A stretch of DNA of 64,000 nt from DATFRX01 sp035630615 (GTDB lineage Bacteria; Actinomycetota; Actinomycetes; Propionibacteriales; Nocardioidaceae), in the NCBI GenBank assembly GCA_035630615.1, contig DASQKI010000049.1, forward strand, positions 33,552-97,551, given 5' to 3'. Position numbers and translations under genes: made by a program. Under the pieces are notes generated by a model that saw only the letters and a program-made list of their open reading frames with translations, had not been told where the DNA came from and did no database searches. Within the stretch, counting starts at the first letter, position 1, and each line of letters starts with the position of its first letter. Below are positions 8,189-15,889 of this stretch, in pieces.

Positions 8189-9403
8189 CTAGCCAACGCT
8201 TACTAGTTGCTCGCTTCGACGCGAGTCCGCCGCTCGGTCGGCAACCCGAGTGAGCGCTGGGGTGAGCGCGAGCGACACCAGCACGGAGCCCAGCGCCAGC
8301 AGCGCGATGGCGTTGCCGACCGTGACGATCTCGGCGACGGTGCCGGCGAGCAGAGCACCAAGCCCTTGACAGGTCACGCGAGCTGCGGAGTCGACGCCGA
8401 GCACCTGTCCGGCCAAGGCCGGCGGTGTGAGCTTCATCAGCAGTTCCTGCTGAGCCAGTGTGGCTGCGTAGCCGAGACACGCCATTCCGGCGAGGATCGC
8501 GGCCAAAGTGACTCCGGGTTGCACGACGAATACGAGGAACGGCAGGGCAAGCCACAGCCGCAGCCATGCTGCTGACTTGCGCCGCTGGGTTTCGCTGAGG
8601 AAGCGCCCCGTGGCCAGGTCTCCGGCGAGCATTCCGACCGCGCCAGCGACGAACAGGGCTGCCGCGCCCTCGTTGACGTAGGGGACGAACAGCGCTTCGC
8701 ACCCGGCGATCAAACCGTTCGGCACGCACAGCGCGATCAGGAGCGGACGGGTCGACGGCAGCTGCAGAAGCAACCGGTTCCCGCGCCAGGTCTCGACGAT
8801 GCCGGTGCGCCCAGTACGTCGCGGATCGTGGTCCTTGATCCCGAACCACGAGACCGGCACAGCCAGCGCGGCCACTGCCCCGGCGAGCCAGAAGATCTGG
8901 CGCTCGCCAAGCAGGTGCAGGAGTGCGCCGCCCACGGCGAATCCTACGATCTGCATCACTCCGACAGAGATGTTCATGGCCGAGCGCGCGAGCGCGTATC
9001 GGTCGGGAGGAAGCACCTCTGAGAGAAGACCCCACCGCACACCGTTGCCGACCGACATCACGAACGCAGCGGCGAGCACGATCACGAGCCGCATCCCCGC
9101 GGACAGGTCGAACGATGCTTGCAGGATCAGCGCGACAGCCATGACTGCGGAGATGGCGCTCAGGACCGGACGCGGCGCCGTGGTGTCCGCGGCAGACATC
9201 AGGGTGGTCGCGCCCACCACCTGGACCAACGAGGGACCGAACATGGCGGCGGCGGTCAGGAGTGCGGAGCCGGTCTGGGCGTAGACCAGACTGCCCAGCG
9301 TCAGGCTGGCCATCGTGGTCGCGGCGACGCCCAAGGCGCTTCCGATCCACAGCGCGCGGAATTCGCTGTGGCGGAACAGGTCGACATAGCCGTGAGTTCT
9401 CAT
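8189..9403 (-). CDS. MFS transporter
   Basis: A 404-residue integral membrane protein with about twelve hydrophobic segments. The N-terminus (FRHSEFRALWIGSALG) is the usual cytoplasmic lead of MFS_3-type (enterobactin-exporter-like) permeases, and ALARSAMNISVGVMQIVGFAVGG is the typical third-to-fifth helix region. It is divergent from the LysR gene at 9478 across only 74 bases, the classic arrangement of a pump and its own regulator. The exported substrate is unknown. Confidence 0.85.
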   Translation of the reverse strand: MRTHGYVDLFRHSEFRALWIGSALGVAATTMASLTLGSLVYAQTGSALLTAAAMFGPSLVQVVGATTLMSAADTTAPRPVLSAISAVMAVALILQASFDLSAGMRLVIVLAAAFVMSVGNGVRWGLLSEVLPPDRYALARSAMNISVGVMQIVGFAVGGALLHLLGERQIFWLAGAVAALAVPVSWFGIKDHDPRRTGRTGIVETWRGNRLLLQLPSTRPLLIALCVPNGLIAGCEALFVPYVNEGAAALFVAGAVGMLAGDLATGRFLSETQRRKSAAWLRLWLALPFLVFVVQPGVTLAAILAGMACLGYAATLAQQELLMKLTPPALAGQVLGVDSAARVTCQGLGALLAGTVAEIVTVGNAIALLALGSVLVSLALTPALTRVADRAADSRRSEQLVSVG

Positions 9404-9447
9404 GCATCCAGCCTCAGCGACGCCAACTCATACGTCCAATGCCAGTT

Positions 9448-9462
9448 ATCGCTACTTTCGAT
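9448..9462. promoter_or_regulatory. candidate LysR operator (T-N11-A) between the MFS and LysR genes
   Basis: The sequence ATC-N9-GAT fits the T-N11-A core with interrupted dyad symmetry known for LysR-type regulators. It lies 16 bases before the LysR start codon, overlapping the expected -35/-10 spacer. GATACT at 9464-9469 would be a -10 placing transcription start almost on the ATG at 9478, a leaderless message. The match is short and inferred from symmetry alone. Confidence 0.45.
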
Positions 9463-9477
9463 TGATACTGTCTATGA

Positions 9478-10341
9478 ATGCTCGATCTGGTTCGACTGAA
9501 GGTCCTGGCGGCGGTGAGCCTGCACGGCTCGGTGACCGAGGCGGCACACGAGTTGGGATACGCGCAGCCCTCGGTGAGCCACCATCTCAGGCGCCTCGAG
9601 GCAGAGGTCGGAGTCCAGCTGACGCAACGGGTCGGCCGAGGCATCCGGCTCACGCCGGCGGGTGTGCTGTTGGCCCAACGCGCTGTAGAGATCCTGGGCA
9701 GAGTGGAGTCGGCCGAGGACGAGGTGGCGTCCATCGCGGGACTTCGTAGCGGCCGCGTTCGTGTGGCCGGCTTTCAATCCGTCTTGAGCACCGTGGTGGC
9801 ACAGGCGGCGGCCACCCTTCACGCGTCCTCACCTGGCATCGAGCTCAGCCTCGCCGATCTTCACCCAGAGGTGGCGCTGCAGGCACTGCGTGAAGGCACG
9901 ATCGACGTGGCTGTCATCTTCCGGTACGACGACTCGGTCCCCGATGACGTGCACGTCCGACATCTTTTCGACGACCCGATGCACTTGGTGAGCCGCGAGG
10001 CCGGCCAAACCTTGGCGGACCACAAGGACTCGCCTTGGATTGCCGGGTGCGAGCGCTGTCGGCAAGAACTCCTGAGTGCCTGTCATGCCGTCGGCTTCAC
10101 GCCTCGCATCGCGTATACGAGTGACGACCCACTCGTCGAGCAGTCTTTGGTGGCGGCCGGACTGGGCGTCACCACGATCCCCGGACTCTCGCTCAAGACC
10201 CATCGCGTTCCCGGCGTGGAGACGTCGGAGCTGGCCGACTTTCGTCGTCGCGTCTATGTCGCTACCTACGGTGAGCCTCCACAGCCACCCGCGACCAAGG
10301 CCTTCGTCGACGCCGTGGTCGAGGCCGCCTCCCTGTTGTAG
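9478..10341 (+). CDS. LysR-type transcriptional regulator
   Basis: A 287-residue LysR regulator. Residues 1-60 form the winged helix-turn-helix (VTEAAHELGYAQPSVSHHLR), followed by a linker helix and two Rossmann-like effector sub-domains (from ~90, RVRVAGFQSVLST, to the C-terminus). Length is normal for the family. It is divergent from the MFS transporter, so it probably controls that pump and itself. No ligand can be deduced. Confidence 0.9.
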   Translation: MLDLVRLKVLAAVSLHGSVTEAAHELGYAQPSVSHHLRRLEAEVGVQLTQRVGRGIRLTPAGVLLAQRAVEILGRVESAEDEVASIAGLRSGRVRVAGFQSVLSTVVAQAAATLHASSPGIELSLADLHPEVALQALREGTIDVAVIFRYDDSVPDDVHVRHLFDDPMHLVSREAGQTLADHKDSPWIAGCERCRQELLSACHAVGFTPRIAYTSDDPLVEQSLVAAGLGVTTIPGLSLKTHRVPGVETSELADFRRRVYVATYGEPPQPPATKAFVDAVVEAASLL

Positions 10342-10426
10342 CGCCGCTGCCTCGCTGATCTCGAACAAGTGGCCGAGCTGCAGTACGCACGAGCTGCCGC
10401 CGTACTCCCGATATACCGTAGGTTGC

Positions 10427-10617
10427 TTACCCGAGCTCGTCGGCCAACAAGTCCATCAGCAGGCCGTCGTGCCACGTGCCGTCGGCACCTCGCTCGTACT
10501 GTCGCATGATGCCGACCGGTCGGAAGCCCACCTTCGCCAGCGCTGTCGTACCTCGGGCGTGGACCGGATGCGGGCCAGCGTCGGGACGTCGGCCGGGGTG
10601 GCGGCGCGAAGGATCAC
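10427..10617 (-). pseudogene. GNAT acetyltransferase reduced to its two ends
   Basis: From the GTG at 10617 the frame reads a GNAT N-terminus, VILRAATPADVPTLARIRST. After PEVRQRW the reading has to change frame to continue as ALAKVGFRPVGIMRQYERG, then TWHDGLLMDLLADELG and a TAA stop at 10427, a typical GNAT (AAC(6')-like) C-terminus. About 100 residues of the core, including the acetyl-CoA-binding loop, are missing, and the join is out of frame. The fragment is 191 bases against ~540 for an intact gene. Confidence 0.75.
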
Positions 10618-10721
10618 GAGTCGCCGACTAGCTGCACGTCTCGCGACTCTACAAGCGGTCGAGACGGGACTGGCTTCGGACTACGTTGGGGGCGGGTCCA
10701 ACGCTGAGCGAGGAGGCGTCG

Positions 10722-11516
10722 ATGATGAGCGGGAACCTGCCCGAGGTGGTGTCGCGCGAGGAGTGGCTCGCCGCGAGGAAGGACCTGCTGGAGAAGGAGA
10801 AGGAGCTCACCCGAGCGCACGACCGGGTGAACGCCGAGCGCCGCCGTCTGCCGATGGTCCGCGTGGACAAGCCGTACACGTTCGAGGGCCCGAATGGACA
10901 GGTCGGCCTTCTCGACCTGTTCGACGGCCGGCCGCAGCTGGTGATGCACCACTTCATGTGGGCCTTCGACATCGACGACGCCGGCAACGAGCATCCCCAT
11001 GACACCGGCTGTACGAGCTGTTCCTCCGCAGCCGACGGGATCGGCAACCTGCGGCAGCTCCACGCCCGCAACACCACGCTTGTCGCGGTCACGCGGGCGC
11101 CGTACAAGACGCTCGCTGCCTACCGCAAGCGCATGGGTTGGACGTTCCCGTGGTACTCCTCGGAGGGCAGCGACTTCAACTACGACTTCCACGCGACCCT
11201 TGACGACCGGGTGGCACCGGTGCAGCTCTTCCACCGCAACGAGGCCGAGCTCGCCGAGGCCGGGATGCCGTGGTCGGAGGACATGCGCGGCGACTATCCG
11301 GGCATCAGCGCGTTCCTGCGCGACGGCGGCGAGGTCTTCCATACGTACTCCACGTACGGTCGGGGCATCGAGGCGTTCCACTACGGCATTCCGTACCTCG
11401 ATCTCACCGCGCTCGGACGTCAGGAGCCGTGGGAGGAGCCGAAGGGACGGGCCGAACCACTCGGTATGCACGTCGGCGGCCCCAACCTGCGCGTCCCTGA
11501 CGAGTACGACACCTGA
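10722..11516 (+). CDS. DUF899 family thioredoxin-like protein
   Basis: A 264-residue cytoplasmic protein of the DUF899 family. The family hallmarks are visible: the opening helix SREEWLAARKDLLEKEKELT, RRLPMVRVDKPYTFEG, HHFMWAFD, the Cys-containing CTSCSSAADGI, and FNYDF. The fold is thioredoxin/AhpC-like, but the enzymatic role is not established. AGGAGG five bases before ATG 10722 fixes the start; the ATG at 10725 is an alternative. PhzF follows 14 bases later on the same strand. Confidence 0.85.
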   Translation: MMSGNLPEVVSREEWLAARKDLLEKEKELTRAHDRVNAERRRLPMVRVDKPYTFEGPNGQVGLLDLFDGRPQLVMHHFMWAFDIDDAGNEHPHDTGCTSCSSAADGIGNLRQLHARNTTLVAVTRAPYKTLAAYRKRMGWTFPWYSSEGSDFNYDFHATLDDRVAPVQLFHRNEAELAEAGMPWSEDMRGDYPGISAFLRDGGEVFHTYSTYGRGIEAFHYGIPYLDLTALGRQEPWEEPKGRAEPLGMHVGGPNLRVPDEYDT

Positions 11517-11530
11517 CCGGCGACCCCAAG

Positions 11531-12430
11531 ATGGTGACGACATCGGATGCACTGCGCTACACCGCGTTCGCCGCATCAGACGGCGGCGGCAACCCCGCGG
11601 GAGTCGTACTCGACGCACGTGGGATGAGCGATCAGGAGATGTTGGCTGTCGCCGCCGACATCGGCTTCTCCGAGACGGCCTTTCTGTTTCCGGAGGACGC
11701 TTGGACGGGCTCGCCGACCGACGAGGGCTGGCAGCGGCAGGCAGATGTCCGCTACTTCAGCCCGCGTGCCGAGGTGCCGTTCTGCGGTCACGCAACGATT
11801 GCGACCGCAGTAGCTCATGCGGAGCGCTTCGGCACCGGAGTCCTCGACCTCGCGACGATCGCAGGCCGGGTGCCGGTCACGACCCGTCGCCATGACCAGC
11901 GGGTGCTGGCGACCTTGACCAGCGTCGAGCCGTCGATGGAGCCGCTGGCGCCGGAATTGCTGGAGCGCGCGCTCGCCGCCTTGGGGTGGACGCGCGATGC
12001 ACTCGATGACGCTCTTCCGCCGCGCGTCGCCTTTGCCGGTGCACGTCACCCCGTCCTGGCGGTGACGAGTCGAGAGCTGCTCGCTCGGCTCGCCTACGAC
12101 TACGAGGCACTCGACGCACTCATGGCCGAGCAGGACTGGACGACGATGCAGCTGATCCAGCGAGAGCGCGACGACCTCTTCCATGCTCGCAACCCGTTCC
12201 CGCCGGGTGGCGTCGTCGAGGATCCCGCCACCGGAGCTGCGGCGGCTGCTTTTGGCGGGTACCTTCGGTCGCTCGGTCTCGTCCCCTCGTCGGGCCAGAT
12301 CCGCATCCACCAGGGCGACGACATGGGCCGCCCGAGCCTCCTCCTCGTTGACATTCCCGGACAGGGCGGCATCGACGTCACCGGCTCCGCGTCGGTCTAC
12401 CGAGACGGCGTGACCACGACGCATGTTTGA
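11531..12430 (+). CDS. PhzF family isomerase
   Basis: A 299-residue protein of the PhzF/diaminopimelate epimerase fold. Landmarks are AFAASDGGGNPAGVVLDA near the N-terminus, SETAFLFP with the general-base Glu (~48), VPFCGHATIATA, and in the second half VVEDPATGAAAAAFGGYL and QGDDMGRPS. All conserved catalytic and fold residues seem present. Outside phenazine clusters these proteins isomerise unknown metabolites. It overlaps the following hydrolase remnant by 8 bases. Confidence 0.9.
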   Translation: MVTTSDALRYTAFAASDGGGNPAGVVLDARGMSDQEMLAVAADIGFSETAFLFPEDAWTGSPTDEGWQRQADVRYFSPRAEVPFCGHATIATAVAHAERFGTGVLDLATIAGRVPVTTRRHDQRVLATLTSVEPSMEPLAPELLERALAALGWTRDALDDALPPRVAFAGARHPVLAVTSRELLARLAYDYEALDALMAEQDWTTMQLIQRERDDLFHARNPFPPGGVVEDPATGAAAAAFGGYLRSLGLVPSSGQIRIHQGDDMGRPSLLLVDIPGQGGIDVTGSASVYRDGVTTTHV

Positions 12431-13012
12431 GGGCTTCGAGGAGTTCGACGTCGCGTGTTCTGGTGCGACGATTCACGGTCGGCGTGGGGGTGACGGTCCG
12501 CCGCTGCTTCTGCTGCATGGGATTCCGGAGACGCACCTGATGTGGCACCGGGTGGCTCCGGGGTTGGCTTCCGAGTTCACCGTCGTCGCGACCGACCTGC
12601 GCGGGTATGGAGACAGCGGCAAGCCGGCCAGTGCCGACGATCACTCGCCCTACGCGATGCGGCAGGTCGCGCAGGATCAGGTCGAGGTCATGCAACACCT
12701 CGGGCACGAGCGGTTCGGGGTCGTCGGACACGACCGCGGCGCCCGCTGCGCTTATCGGATGGCTCTCGACCATCCCCAGACGGTGACGAGTCTGAGCGTC
12801 CTCGACATCGTGCCGACCGGCGACGCCTTCGGTCGGGCGGACATGGAGTATCGCGGGGCCGCGACCCTCGATCTCGAACACGACGAGGCGGACCGGGGTG
12901 GGCCGACGATCTCCGCGGCCGCCCGATCGAGTCCGGGCACTTCCTCGCCGAGGAAGCCCCCGGCGAGGTCCTAGACGAGCTTCGACACTTCCTCGGCCCA
13001 CAACGTCGCTGA
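12423..13012 (+). pseudogene. alpha/beta hydrolase (haloacetate dehalogenase/epoxide hydrolase-like) with deletions
   Basis: The first ~142 residues are a good alpha/beta hydrolase: oxyanion-hole LLLLHGIPETHLMWHRVAP, then DLRGYGDS, then the nucleophile elbow VVGHDRGARCAYRMALDHP (Asp nucleophile). After GDAFGRADMEYRG the cap domain is missing and the frame jumps to DLEHDEADRG. The C-terminal piece WADDLRGRPIESGHFLAE, with the catalytic His, then EAPGEV and DELRHFLG, is read in the +2 frame. About 100 residues are lost in two deletions and the ends are out of frame. Confidence 0.8.
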
Positions 13013-13058
13013 GCGCTGAAGGCGTACGCACCGTCAGGCCCGGCCGAATTGCTCCGCC

Positions 13059-13685
13059 CTACGCGGGGGAAACCGCGACCGCGGGAGGCTCATCGGCACC
13101 GAGATCGAGCTGGAACGGCGGGTAGGTGTCCGTCATCAGTGCGGCGTAGGCCGTCACGCGCAGGATCCAGCGGTTCAGACCGAGCACGAAGTCGAAGATG
13201 CCCTTCGGGTATCGAGCGGTGAAGAGCATGGCAACGGCGGCGAACAGGGCGAGAATGAAGACCAGGCCGCTGAGAATCCGCACGATGATGTATTGCGGGA
13301 TGATCAGCAGCCACCACTTCACCAGAACGAGTCCACGCGACAGTTGCTCGGGAGGGGCGATTTGCAGATGGGTCGGATAGTCCGGCTGCGTCTCCAGGGA
13401 GAACGGCGGGTAGCGGTCGGTCGCCAACGCGCTGTAGCCGTAATAGGACACCCGCCAACTCCAGCGCAGCACGCCCATGTTGAAGTCGAAGATTCCGCGG
13501 GGATAGCGCCCCGTGATCAGGATCGCGAAGAACGCCACGATGCTCAGCACGAAAAATGCGATCCACAAAAAGAAGAGCACGATGTAGTGCGGGATCAGCA
13601 GAAGCCACTTCACTAGCCACAGCCAGCGGCCGAGGCCAGGCTCGAGTTGTCCGTCCAGTCGTACCGGAGTGGATACGGTCGTCAT
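13059..13685 (-). CDS. DUF4389 membrane protein with two tandem repeat units
   Basis: A 208-residue membrane protein of the DUF4389 family. It is made of two homologous halves: the first has RWLWLVKWLLLIPHYIVLFF and YPRGIFDFNMGVLRWSWRV, the second LVLVKWWLLIIPQYIIVRI and YPKGIFDFVLGLNRWILRV, each ending in a D-x-YPPF element. Each half has a long hydrophobic hairpin, so about four membrane segments in total. The function of the family is unknown. A striking palindrome lies about 80 bases upstream at 13764. Confidence 0.8.
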   Translation of the reverse strand: MTTVSTPVRLDGQLEPGLGRWLWLVKWLLLIPHYIVLFFLWIAFFVLSIVAFFAILITGRYPRGIFDFNMGVLRWSWRVSYYGYSALATDRYPPFSLETQPDYPTHLQIAPPEQLSRGLVLVKWWLLIIPQYIIVRILSGLVFILALFAAVAMLFTARYPKGIFDFVLGLNRWILRVTAYAALMTDTYPPFQLDLGADEPPAVAVSPA

Positions 13686-13763
13686 GGTGTTCCCTCTCCT
13701 TCAAGCCGCGGCGGAGATGGACTCCGTCGCATGACCACCGTCCTGCTCGGGGCCGACCCGGCC

Positions 13764-13780
13764 TAGGGCCGAAGGCCCTA
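13764..13780. promoter_or_regulatory. perfect 7-bp palindrome (TAGGGCC-GAA-GGCCCTA) upstream of the DUF4389 gene
   Basis: The two arms are exact complements separated by GAA. The spacing and the GGGCC/GGCCC half-sites resemble DosR/DevR-type response-regulator boxes of actinobacteria, which would fit a hypoxia or redox control of the downstream membrane protein. Next to it, 13800-13835 is unusually AT-rich for this genome (AAATGATGATAAATAAATAA) and may hold the promoter. Both readings are inference. Confidence 0.4.
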
Positions 13781-13896
13781 ACAGTTCTCGCTAGACGTCG
13801 ACATAATCCTCGAAATGATGATAAATAAATAAGGCAGGCTCTCGGGCGGGACGCCGAGACGAGAGTGGCCAGATTCCTGACGTAGCGGCAGCCGCC

Positions 13897-14466
13897 TTAT
13901 CGCTTTACTCGGTAGCGCAGGTGGGTCACGTCACGGCCTTCGAGTCGGCGGACCAGCTCCAGCTCGATGTGATTGCGGTCGCGGTCGCCGAACAGCCGAC
14001 GGCCGGCGCCGAGCAGGACCGGAACGAGGTGGATCTCCAGCTCGTCGAGCTGGCCCGCCTGCAACAGCGCCTGCGCGGCCCCTGCGCCGTGCACCATCAC
14101 GGCACGGTCGCCGGCGGCTTCGCGGGCGGCGGTGGCGGCCTCGACGACGTCGGTGCAGAACCTCGCCGTACCGGGGGGCACGTCATCGTCGTCGAACCGA
14201 TGGGTCAGCACGAAGATCGGCACCCCGTTGTGGTGGTCGCCGTGCCAGCGTTGCGCGAGCTCGAACGTCCGTCGTCCGGAGATCAGGGCGCCGGTGTCCA
14301 TCGCCTCGCGATATACCTGGCCGTTGATGCCGGGGCCGTTGCGGTCGTCGAGCCAGTTGAACACCCGCCCGCCGTCGCGACCGAGCTCTTGGCCCTCGCG
14401 ATCGTCCGGTCCCGCGATGTAGCCGTCGACGGACATCGACATGTAGAGCCGGATCGGAGCGGCCAT
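13897..14466 (-). CDS. dihydrofolate reductase-family protein (RibD C-terminal domain)
   Basis: A 189-residue single-domain reductase: IRLYMSMSVDGYIAGPDDRE at the start, GALISGRRTFELA in the nucleotide-binding region, and the C-terminal DELEIHLVPVLLGAGRRLF motif of RibD-C/YwjB-like proteins. It probably binds NADPH; the substrate is unknown. Its ATG overlaps the stop of the upstream paralogue by one base (TGATG), so the two are translationally coupled. The two proteins are clearly related and look like a tandem duplication. Confidence 0.85.
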   Translation of the reverse strand: MAAPIRLYMSMSVDGYIAGPDDREGQELGRDGGRVFNWLDDRNGPGINGQVYREAMDTGALISGRRTFELAQRWHGDHHNGVPIFVLTHRFDDDDVPPGTARFCTDVVEAATAAREAAGDRAVMVHGAGAAQALLQAGQLDELEIHLVPVLLGAGRRLFGDRDRNHIELELVRRLEGRDVTHLRYRVKR

Positions 14467-15059
14467 CAGCGACGCACCTCATAACGCAGGTGGAGTACGC
14501 CGGGCCCTTCGAGCGTCCGGACCAGGTCGAGCTCGATGTGCTTGGGGTCCAGTCCGTCGAACAGCAGTCGGCCCTGGCCGATCAACACCGGCATGAGCTG
14601 GATGTCGATAACGTCGAGCAGGCCGGCCTTGAGGCATTCCCGGGCTGTGTACGCGCCGTGCAGCAAGACGTCGCGTCCGCCCGCGGCCGCCTTGGCCTGC
14701 TCGACACACGACTCGATGCCGTCGGTCACGTAGTGCACCAGCTCGTGAGGATTGTCCTCCGGAGCCTTGTGAGTCGGGACGAAGATCGGCACGCCGCCGT
14801 GGTGGTCGCCGCCCCAGTAGCCGGCGAAGTCGCCCGTCCGCCGCCCGGTCAGGACGGCGCCGGTCGCCATGCCCTCGTCGAACACGATCTGGCTCGGCTC
14901 GTCGCTCGGCCGGAAGTCGCCGACCTTCGCCGCGTTTTCGAGATCGAGCCACTCCATCAGTCGCATGCCGCCGTCGCCGGCCGGATTGTCCTGGTCGTCG
15001 CCCGGACCGGTGATGAATCCGTCCAGGGACATCGCCATACTCAGGATCAGACGAGACAC
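14466..15059 (-). CDS. dihydrofolate reductase-family protein (RibD C-terminal domain), paralogue
   Basis: A 197-residue protein with the same plan as its neighbour: LILSMAMSLDGFITGPGDDQ, GAVLTGRRTGDFAGYWGGD, and DVIDIQLMPVLIGQGRLLFD. It is the promoter-proximal member of the pair; a GGAGGGCC site precedes the ATG. Proteins of this type commonly occur as multicopy paralogues in actinobacteria. Role not known. Confidence 0.85.
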   Translation of the reverse strand: MSRLILSMAMSLDGFITGPGDDQDNPAGDGGMRLMEWLDLENAAKVGDFRPSDEPSQIVFDEGMATGAVLTGRRTGDFAGYWGGDHHGGVPIFVPTHKAPEDNPHELVHYVTDGIESCVEQAKAAAGGRDVLLHGAYTARECLKAGLLDVIDIQLMPVLIGQGRLLFDGLDPKHIELDLVRTLEGPGVLHLRYEVRR

Positions 15060-15178
15060 GGGCCCTCCTAGGCTCGCTCAAGGTGCGTGAAGTCGCCGGG
15101 AGATCATCCCGCAGGCAGCACCGCCAAGCGTCGCCGGACCGGCCATGGTGGCGCCATCCCAGAACTCTGGGGTATCCA

Positions 15179-15466
15179 CTAGCGGCGGTGTACGTCGCTG
15201 GCGCGAAGCCACACGCCGGTGCCGTGCAGGCGCGGGTCGCTGAACGCGACGTAGACATAGGCGTTGATCCATCGCCGCGCCTGGCCGTTGACGATCTCCT
15301 CGCCGTCGCGCTCCCAGATGACCCGCGCGTCGACGACGAGGCCGACCGGCTGGTCCGGGATGCCCAGGGCATGTCTGTCGCCGCGACGGTCTCGCAGCGG
15401 CCACCGCTCGTTGAGGACCTTCTGGAACAAGCCCCAGTCGGGTGGTGGCGGCGCCTCGTGCATCAT
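15179..15466 (-). CDS. small conserved-looking protein behind a perfect SOS box
   Basis: A 95-residue soluble, Arg/Trp-rich protein (or 94 from the second of two adjacent ATGs). It contains PPPPDWGLFQKVLNERWPLR near the start, RVIWERDGEEIVNGQARRW in the middle, and ends GVWLRASDVHRR. No family is recognised with certainty. The LexA box at 15484-15499 and a TACACT -10 at 15470-15475 place transcription start on or next to the ATG, so the message is probably leaderless; no ribosome site is seen. This argues for a DNA-damage-induced gene. A link with the ImuB/DnaE2 mutasome is possible but unproven. Confidence 0.6.
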   Translation of the reverse strand: MMHEAPPPPDWGLFQKVLNERWPLRDRRGDRHALGIPDQPVGLVVDARVIWERDGEEIVNGQARRWINAYVYVAFSDPRLHGTGVWLRASDVHRR

Positions 15467-15469
15467 TCG

Positions 15470-15499
15470 AGTGTACGCCACTATCGAACACAAGTTCGA
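15470..15499 (-). promoter_or_regulatory. LexA (SOS) box and promoter of the small gene at 15179
   Basis: 15484-15499 reads TCGAACACAAGTTCGA, an exact TCGAAC-N4-GTTCGA palindrome, the LexA consensus of mycobacteria and relatives. On the minus strand TACACT (15475-15470) makes a plausible -10, and with an 18-base spacer the -35 position falls on the LexA half-site, so LexA would block polymerase directly. No other such box was seen in the window. Confidence 0.75.
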
Positions 15500-15540
15500 T
15501 GACCGGCGGCCTTCGCTTCGACGACGGGGAGCGACCCGAA

Positions 15541-15599
15541 AGTGTTGGCGCGAATTTGCGCCAACTCTGTGCCGATACCTGCAGATCTACGCCAACACT
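15541..15599. repeat. 59-bp inverted-repeat element at the truncated thioesterase
   Basis: AGTGTTGGCG (15541-15550) is exactly complementary to CGCCAACACT (15590-15599). Inside, GTTGGCGC (15544-15551) also pairs with GCGCCAAC (15558-15565) over a six-base loop, so two alternative hairpins are possible. The element directly abuts the first recognisable thioesterase codons. Its arms resemble those of the hairpin at 29737. Confidence 0.6.
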
Positions 15600-15858
15600 C
15601 GAGGCCGCCCGCCCAGGCGGCTATGCGGCGTTCACGCTGTTTCCCGACGACACCGCGGTGCTCACGGTCGAATACAAGATCAACCTCCTGGCCCCCGCCG
15701 ATGGAGATCACATCGAGGCCGTCGGCACCGTGCTGAGGTCGGGGCGAACGCTCACCGTGTGCCAGCTGGAGGTGTTCGGCGTTCGCGGTACGCGGCGGTC
15801 GCTCGTCGCGGCTGGCCAGCAGACGCTGATCCGCGTGGACGGGCGACCCGAGCAGTGA
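15600..15858 (+). pseudogene. PaaI-type thioesterase, C-terminal half only
   Basis: From about 15613 the frame reads GGYAAFTLFPDDTAVLTVEY, then KINLLAPADGDHIEAVGTVL and TLTVCQLEVFG, the second half of a hot-dog PaaI thioesterase. The N-terminal strand, the long helix start and the HGG-type motif are missing, and the upstream codons in the same frame belong to the inverted repeat at 15541 and unrelated sequence. An ATG at 15499 could start translation in frame, but the product would lack half of the fold. Confidence 0.65.
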
Positions 15859-15889
15859 GTCTCGCGTCGAGACGGAAGACTGGGCTGCC

